Shown here piece by piece: positions 28,130 through 31,415 of a DNA stretch of 31,415 bases; positions within the stretch are counted from its first letter, which is position 1, and each line of letters starts with the position of its first letter. Under the pieces are notes generated by a model. The model had not been told where the DNA came from, searched no databases, and saw only the letters and a program-made list of their open reading frames with translations. A program made the position numbers and the translations under genes. This DNA comes from Cudoniella acicularis. Lineage: Eukaryota; Ascomycota; Leotiomycetes; Helotiales; Helotiaceae. The stretch is taken from positions 1-31,415 of the forward strand of contig JAAMPI010000584.1 in the NCBI GenBank assembly GCA_013054445.1, read 5' to 3'.

Positions 28130-28178
28130 TGCTGTCACTTAAACTCTCACTGTCGAGAAATCTGTTGCTGTCACTTCT
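28130..28178 (+). repeat. Diverged direct repeat, copy A (partner at 28942-28990)
   Basis: TGCTGTCA...C-R-AGAAA-Y-CTGT-Y-R-CTGTCA is shared by the two copies, ~813 bp apart. In the best 20 bp (28154-28173 versus 28968-28987) the four differences are all transitions. Confidence 0.5.
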
Positions 28179-28941
28179 TATCTTAGACATTTCGCTTTAT
28201 ATATACAGCTGTATCTTTTTTCCCCTGAACATAACCCTCAAATAAGCAAATTTATATTCAAGAAACCTTATATTGATACTATGGAACCTAAACTCGATTG
28301 CTTACTCGGTATAAATTTCACGGACCATGCCAATGCTTTTTGAACCAGGTATCATGGTTTCTTACTTTTTGATTCGGAAACAGAAGCAGGAGTGGTGCTT
28401 TTTATAGAAGAGACTCGTTGAATTTTATTTCTGTTGGTAGTAATGGGGACTTGGACTCTTGATTAGAAATAGGGATGTTGAAGCTGCAATTTTGGGCAAT
28501 TCAACCAGTGGTCTCTGAGTTCGAGTCTCGATTACGGTCACTCCTTTCTATGTCATGTGTAATTGAGGGATCTGAGAATGAAGTCTCGCAGATATTTAGA
28601 AGAAAAAAAAGTTTCAAGAAACGAAAGTAGATAAAAGCAAGTAACATCTTATCGCTTTCCGGCTGGAAGGTATCATTTAGGAATTGCTACATGTTGCTGA
28701 ACTAAATAATCATTGTGGCACTATAGCTAAGATGGGTATATATATTTCTCACTTCTCTATTGCCAAAGGGAAACCATGGAACACCCGGAAGCCAACGAAT
28801 CGAACCAGGTGGAGGCTCTCACAAGAAGAGTAAGGTCAACAATAAGCATGGAGAAGGGTAAACAATCCAATTGCTTTCTAGCTTCAACTCTTCGAAGTTG
28901 TGGAAAGGGTGCCTTCTATAATTCGCAGGATTGTTGTATGC

Positions 28942-28990
28942 TGCTGTCATGAAAATGATTCTGTTGTCAAGAAACCTGTCACTGTCAAAT
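28942..28990 (+). repeat. Diverged direct repeat, copy B (partner at 28130-28178)
   Basis: Second copy of the repeat starting TGCTGTCA; see the partner for the alignment. It lies in the AT-rich island. Confidence 0.5.
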
Positions 28991-29322
28991 TTCATAGCCT
29001 GTCCTAGATTTCAACTCACTGAACATGGCCACCATCCTCGCAATAATTTACTATACGTACTGTATTGCAATCGCCTTTCCCAGTTATGTCGCAAGATACA
29101 AAGTCAACCCTGCCATCTGCCGGGGGGTTGTACAGTCCACCCCGAGCTCTCCACAGACATAAGTTTTGGTCTTCGAAACGCTTGACTGTGATAACAAGTG
29201 CTTTACTTGACTGCGTTTCAAATTTGGGTTAGGGATCGGTCTTTATACTTTTTGTAGGAGAGAGTGGGAGGTTTGTCGGTAGTTGAATATCAGCGCCAGA
29301 AAAGCAAAGGAGAGAGATCCTT

Positions 29323-29348
29323 CTGTGAATCAGAGGTAGTGAATTTAT
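29323..29348 (+). repeat. 26 bp dispersed repeat, copy 1
   Basis: Consensus CTGTGARTCA-n-A-nn-TAGTRAATTTAT. This copy reads CTGTGAATCAGAGGTAGTGA and continues AATTTAT-like; it is preceded by an AGAGAGATCCTT purine-rich stretch also seen before other copies. Confidence 0.6.
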
Positions 29349-29593
29349 AGTTCTTGCTTGAAGGTGTAGGTGGTTTTTGCTGTTGAATACCGAGTTCCCA
29401 ACTACTTACTGAGTAAATAACACGACTCCGACTTTCTGAAGAAGAGGGAGAGGGATAACAGCTCTGTTTAGAGAGCAGTGAGTTCTCTCAATGTTACAAC
29501 TCCATTACAATTGTGTAGCTCGAATTGTCAACTGTCATTTCCTCACTTGATTCCTGTTCTTATATAATGCCGTCATACTATAGAACCGGATTG

Positions 29594-29619
29594 CTGTGAG
29601 TCATAACTAGTAAATTTAT
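29594..29619 (+). repeat. 26 bp dispersed repeat, copy 2
   Basis: CTGTGAGTCATAACTAGTAA followed by ATTTAT; differs from the consensus mainly at G/A positions. Confidence 0.6.
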
Positions 29620-29732
29620 TGCTTTCCTTCAGAAGTAGGATTATTGAAGTTGAGAACTTGATTCTCGAATATTTTGGGGAAGTAAATTCAATTACAGTTA
29701 CGCCTTTTTTGAAAAAGAGAGAAAGATAAATT

Positions 29733-29761
29733 TCTTTCCATAAATAACAAGCAGTGAATTT
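29733..29761 (+). repeat. Dispersed repeat, weak copy 3
   Basis: CCATAAATAACAAGCAGTGA followed by ATTTA, preceded by GAGAGAAAGATAAATTTCTT. It shares the AGTGAATTTA end and purine-rich lead of the family, but the TGTGAATCA half is lost. Confidence 0.35.
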
Positions 29762-30022
29762 ACGCAACCCCTCTTTGAATTCTCCGCCTCAATGCGGCAA
29801 AGTGGTAGACTCGCACTATTTAAGCACCATGGAGGTGCTCTAAACTTTGTTTTGATTTCCAGAGGACCACAATTAAAATCCGTATGCCTGGTCAAGGTTT
29901 GGCAGATCGGAGACGGACTGGCTAACTGTCGGGCGGATCTCAAGATACCGTATAAGAAGTTTCTGGGTGTCTTGAGACTTGTAGTTAGTTGAATACCACT
30001 AATTAATTTGCTTTAAGACATC

Positions 30023-30095
30023 TTATTTAGAGGATTTCGAAGTTCGACTGGTAAGCGGATATTTGCGACAACCGAGCATTTTCCATGACAGCAAG
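30023..30095 (+). repeat. 73 bp diverged direct repeat, copy A (partner at 30718-30790)
   Basis: Starts TTATTTAGAG and ends CATGACAGCAAG, with ACAACCGA in between. The partner ~695 bp away ends TATGATAGCAAG; both differences in that 12-mer are C/T. Confidence 0.55.
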
Positions 30096-30371
30096 GGGTT
30101 TTGTGTGAAAATTATTATTGCGGTATACAGTTATCTATTCTAACCAATCAAATACTGCAACCCGGCGATTTTTTGTATCCGAAATCCTGCCAAACCATGC
30201 AAGGAAAAATTGTCGAGCATTCTGTCTCCTATGCTCTTCTAATCCAATCTGTTATGGTTTCTTCGACTGTTCTTGTTAAGTGAAGTCATTCAAATGCAAA
30301 ATGTGGGATTTATAGTAGAAGAGATGTTAGTTCTTGAAGAGAAAAACCAGCTAGAGTTAAGTGTTTCCTTC

Positions 30372-30396
30372 CTGTGAATCATAAATAGTGAATTTT
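30372..30396 (+). repeat. 26 bp dispersed repeat, copy 4
   Basis: CTGTGAATCATAAATAGTGA followed by ATTTT; preceded by a TTTCCTTC context also found before copy 1. Confidence 0.6.
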
Positions 30397-30717
30397 GCTC
30401 GTTGCATTCTTTTGCTTCGGTACGAGTCGCAGTATTTTAGTGGACACGGAGGAATTACTGTCTTTCCTCTTCCGTAATATAGGAATTGCCAGAGCATTAT
30501 TTTTTAATAAAAATAAAGATCTCCACGACTCGGTCCATAACCCCTCGAGTCTAGAGGAGAGGAAAGCCTCATTTGCTGGAAGATGTCGAGGATAGTGACA
30601 ACACAAGGATCGGAACATGATGTGTTGAAAGAGGGCAGTTGAAATGCGTGAGGGAGGCAGGGAGGTGTGTGTTTCTTAAGTCTCTAGTGTATTACTAAAA
30701 GTCTATTTCGAAATGTA

Positions 30718-30790
30718 TTATTTAGAGAAGTTTGAAACTCGATAACTGAATATCTATTTGACAGCAACCGAATTTCTTTATGATAGCAAG
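30718..30790 (+). repeat. 73 bp diverged direct repeat, copy B (partner at 30023-30095)
   Basis: Starts TTATTTAGAG, includes GCAACCGAAT, ends TATGATAGCAAG. It is more AT-rich than copy A. Confidence 0.55.
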
Positions 30791-31309
30791 TAGTCATGTG
30801 CCAGTTGCCTAGCGTTATCACTACGACTCACCAGGCCCTCTAGCCCATGTGGGATATCGGGAGAAACGTTGTTTTATATGCGTTTAATGTAGAGAAGACC
30901 TCTTCATCTAGGGAAATCAAAGGAGTAACTTCTTCGCTCCTCTATAGTGCTCCTTTCTTCTCTGTATAACTTGTGTAGACGCATTCTAGCGAGTTAGAGC
31001 AGTATTATATCTGTACAGAGGTCAACTTTCCATGTGCGAAGCTCACTTTGAGCACAAAACCATGCGACACGATTTCCGGTCTAGAGTCAACGAATTAGAA
31101 AATTTTAAGTTCCGCAAGCCCTATTTAATATCCCCGAAACATGTTAAAGCTATTTTTTAAACACTCCACTTGTTATTTATTTGATAAATTTGAAGTGTTC
31201 GGGTAACTTCCCGAAGTCGCTCCGTTTAGTAGTCGAAGAAATACCGTCTTTCTTTTTTGCAAAAGTTAGTCTTTGTTATATTATTAGGTAATAAGCACTA
31301 TTCTAGGCT

Positions 31310-31325
31310 TAAGGTTTAAACCTTA
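31310..31325. repeat. 16 bp perfect palindrome
   Basis: TAAGGTTTAAACCTTA reads the same on both strands. It lies 20 bp before the 14 bp tandem repeat. It may be a protein-binding site or chance. Confidence 0.7.
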
Positions 31326-31345
31326 CTAGAATCTTCTAGGTTGTT

Positions 31346-31401
31346 CTTTGATTTATAAGCTTTGATTTATAAGCGTTGATTTATAAGCGTTGATTTCTAA
31401 G
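31346..31401 (+). repeat. 14 bp tandem repeat, four units
   Basis: CTTTGATTTATAAG twice, then CGTTGATTTATAAG and CGTTGATTTCTAAG, back to back. The array ends 14 bp before the window edge. Confidence 0.9.
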
Positions 31402-31415
31402 TTATAGAAGCTTCT

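Larger units (their letters stand above)
27423..31415. other. 4 kb AT-rich, gene-poor island with decayed repeats
   Basis: After the 3' flank of the Tudor gene, no frame longer than ~110 codons or with a domain is seen on either strand. The DNA is AT-rich and carries diverged direct repeats (separate entries), where several copy differences are C/T or G/A transitions. That pattern is typical of repeats mutated by RIP (repeat-induced point mutation) in filamentous ascomycetes. No transposase, reverse transcriptase or terminal repeat could be recognised. Confidence 0.6.

Noticed and set aside
28434..28560. tRNA-like GTTCGAGTC (B-box) at 28519 after a TGGTAGTAATGG word
   Set aside because: The T-arm stem does not pair fully and no matching acceptor strand is present upstream; at best a decayed tRNA-derived relic.
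28790..28840. Perfect B-box GGTTCGATTC on - at 28797-28806
   Set aside because: The flanking 5 nt stems do not pair and no A-box at a suitable distance was found.
29790..29880. D-arm-like GGCAAAGTGGTAGACTCGC with downstream GTTTTGATTTCC
   Set aside because: Resembles a tRNA with a C-to-T damaged T-loop, but no cloverleaf could be drawn; too weak to annotate.
31135..31215. Hairpin-like TTCGGG-TAACTT-CCCGAA and a longer imperfect inverted repeat
   Set aside because: Only a 6 bp stem is perfect and nothing nearby suggests a terminator or element end.

Overview
This window looks like nuclear DNA of a filamentous ascomycete. The evidence is short GT-AG introns (46-91 nt, one of 232 nt) with CTAAC/CTGAC-type branch sites, A at -3 of most start codons, and a gene set of fungal families (Kes1/Osh4, Def1, oligoribonuclease, fungal arylsulfotransferase, Hva1-type Tudor). 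The family flavour suggests Leotiomycetes (Helotiales/Sclerotiniaceae-like), but that is an inference without any search.

Layout: (1) 1-159 is the 3' end of a probable zinc-binding/medium-chain dehydrogenase. (2) 160-2831 has no recognisable gene; its first 600 bp are a decayed ~52 bp tandem repeat. (3) 2832-7746 holds three + strand genes: a fungal protein of unknown function, an oligoribonuclease (REX2/Orn) whose last exon carries an apparent one-base frameshift, and a five-exon C2H2 zinc-finger protein. (4) 7747-11054 is AT-rich and apparently gene-free. (5) 11055-19323 holds an oxysterol-binding protein (Kes1/Osh4 type), a 1073-codon single-pass membrane protein of unknown function, and a secreted arylsulfotransferase-like protein, all on +. 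(6) 20266-23378 on - is DEF1, the RNA polymerase II degradation factor, divergent from a probable mitochondrial protein at 24140-25393. (7) 26564-27422 encodes a Tudor (Hva1 type) plus AT-hook chromatin-like protein. (8) 27423-31415 is an AT-rich, gene-poor island with dispersed repeats that differ partly by transitions, consistent with old repeat copies decayed by RIP.

The genes do not form an obvious pathway or biosynthetic cluster; this reads as ordinary chromosomal housekeeping content between repeat-rich gaps. The points most worth checking are the frameshift in the oligoribonuclease, five copies of the 9-mer ATCACGTGC all in the same orientation, the abrupt strand-composition switches inside several genes, and three fungal protein families of unknown function. 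I found no convincing undescribed multi-gene system, CRISPR array, intact transposon, rRNA or tRNA.
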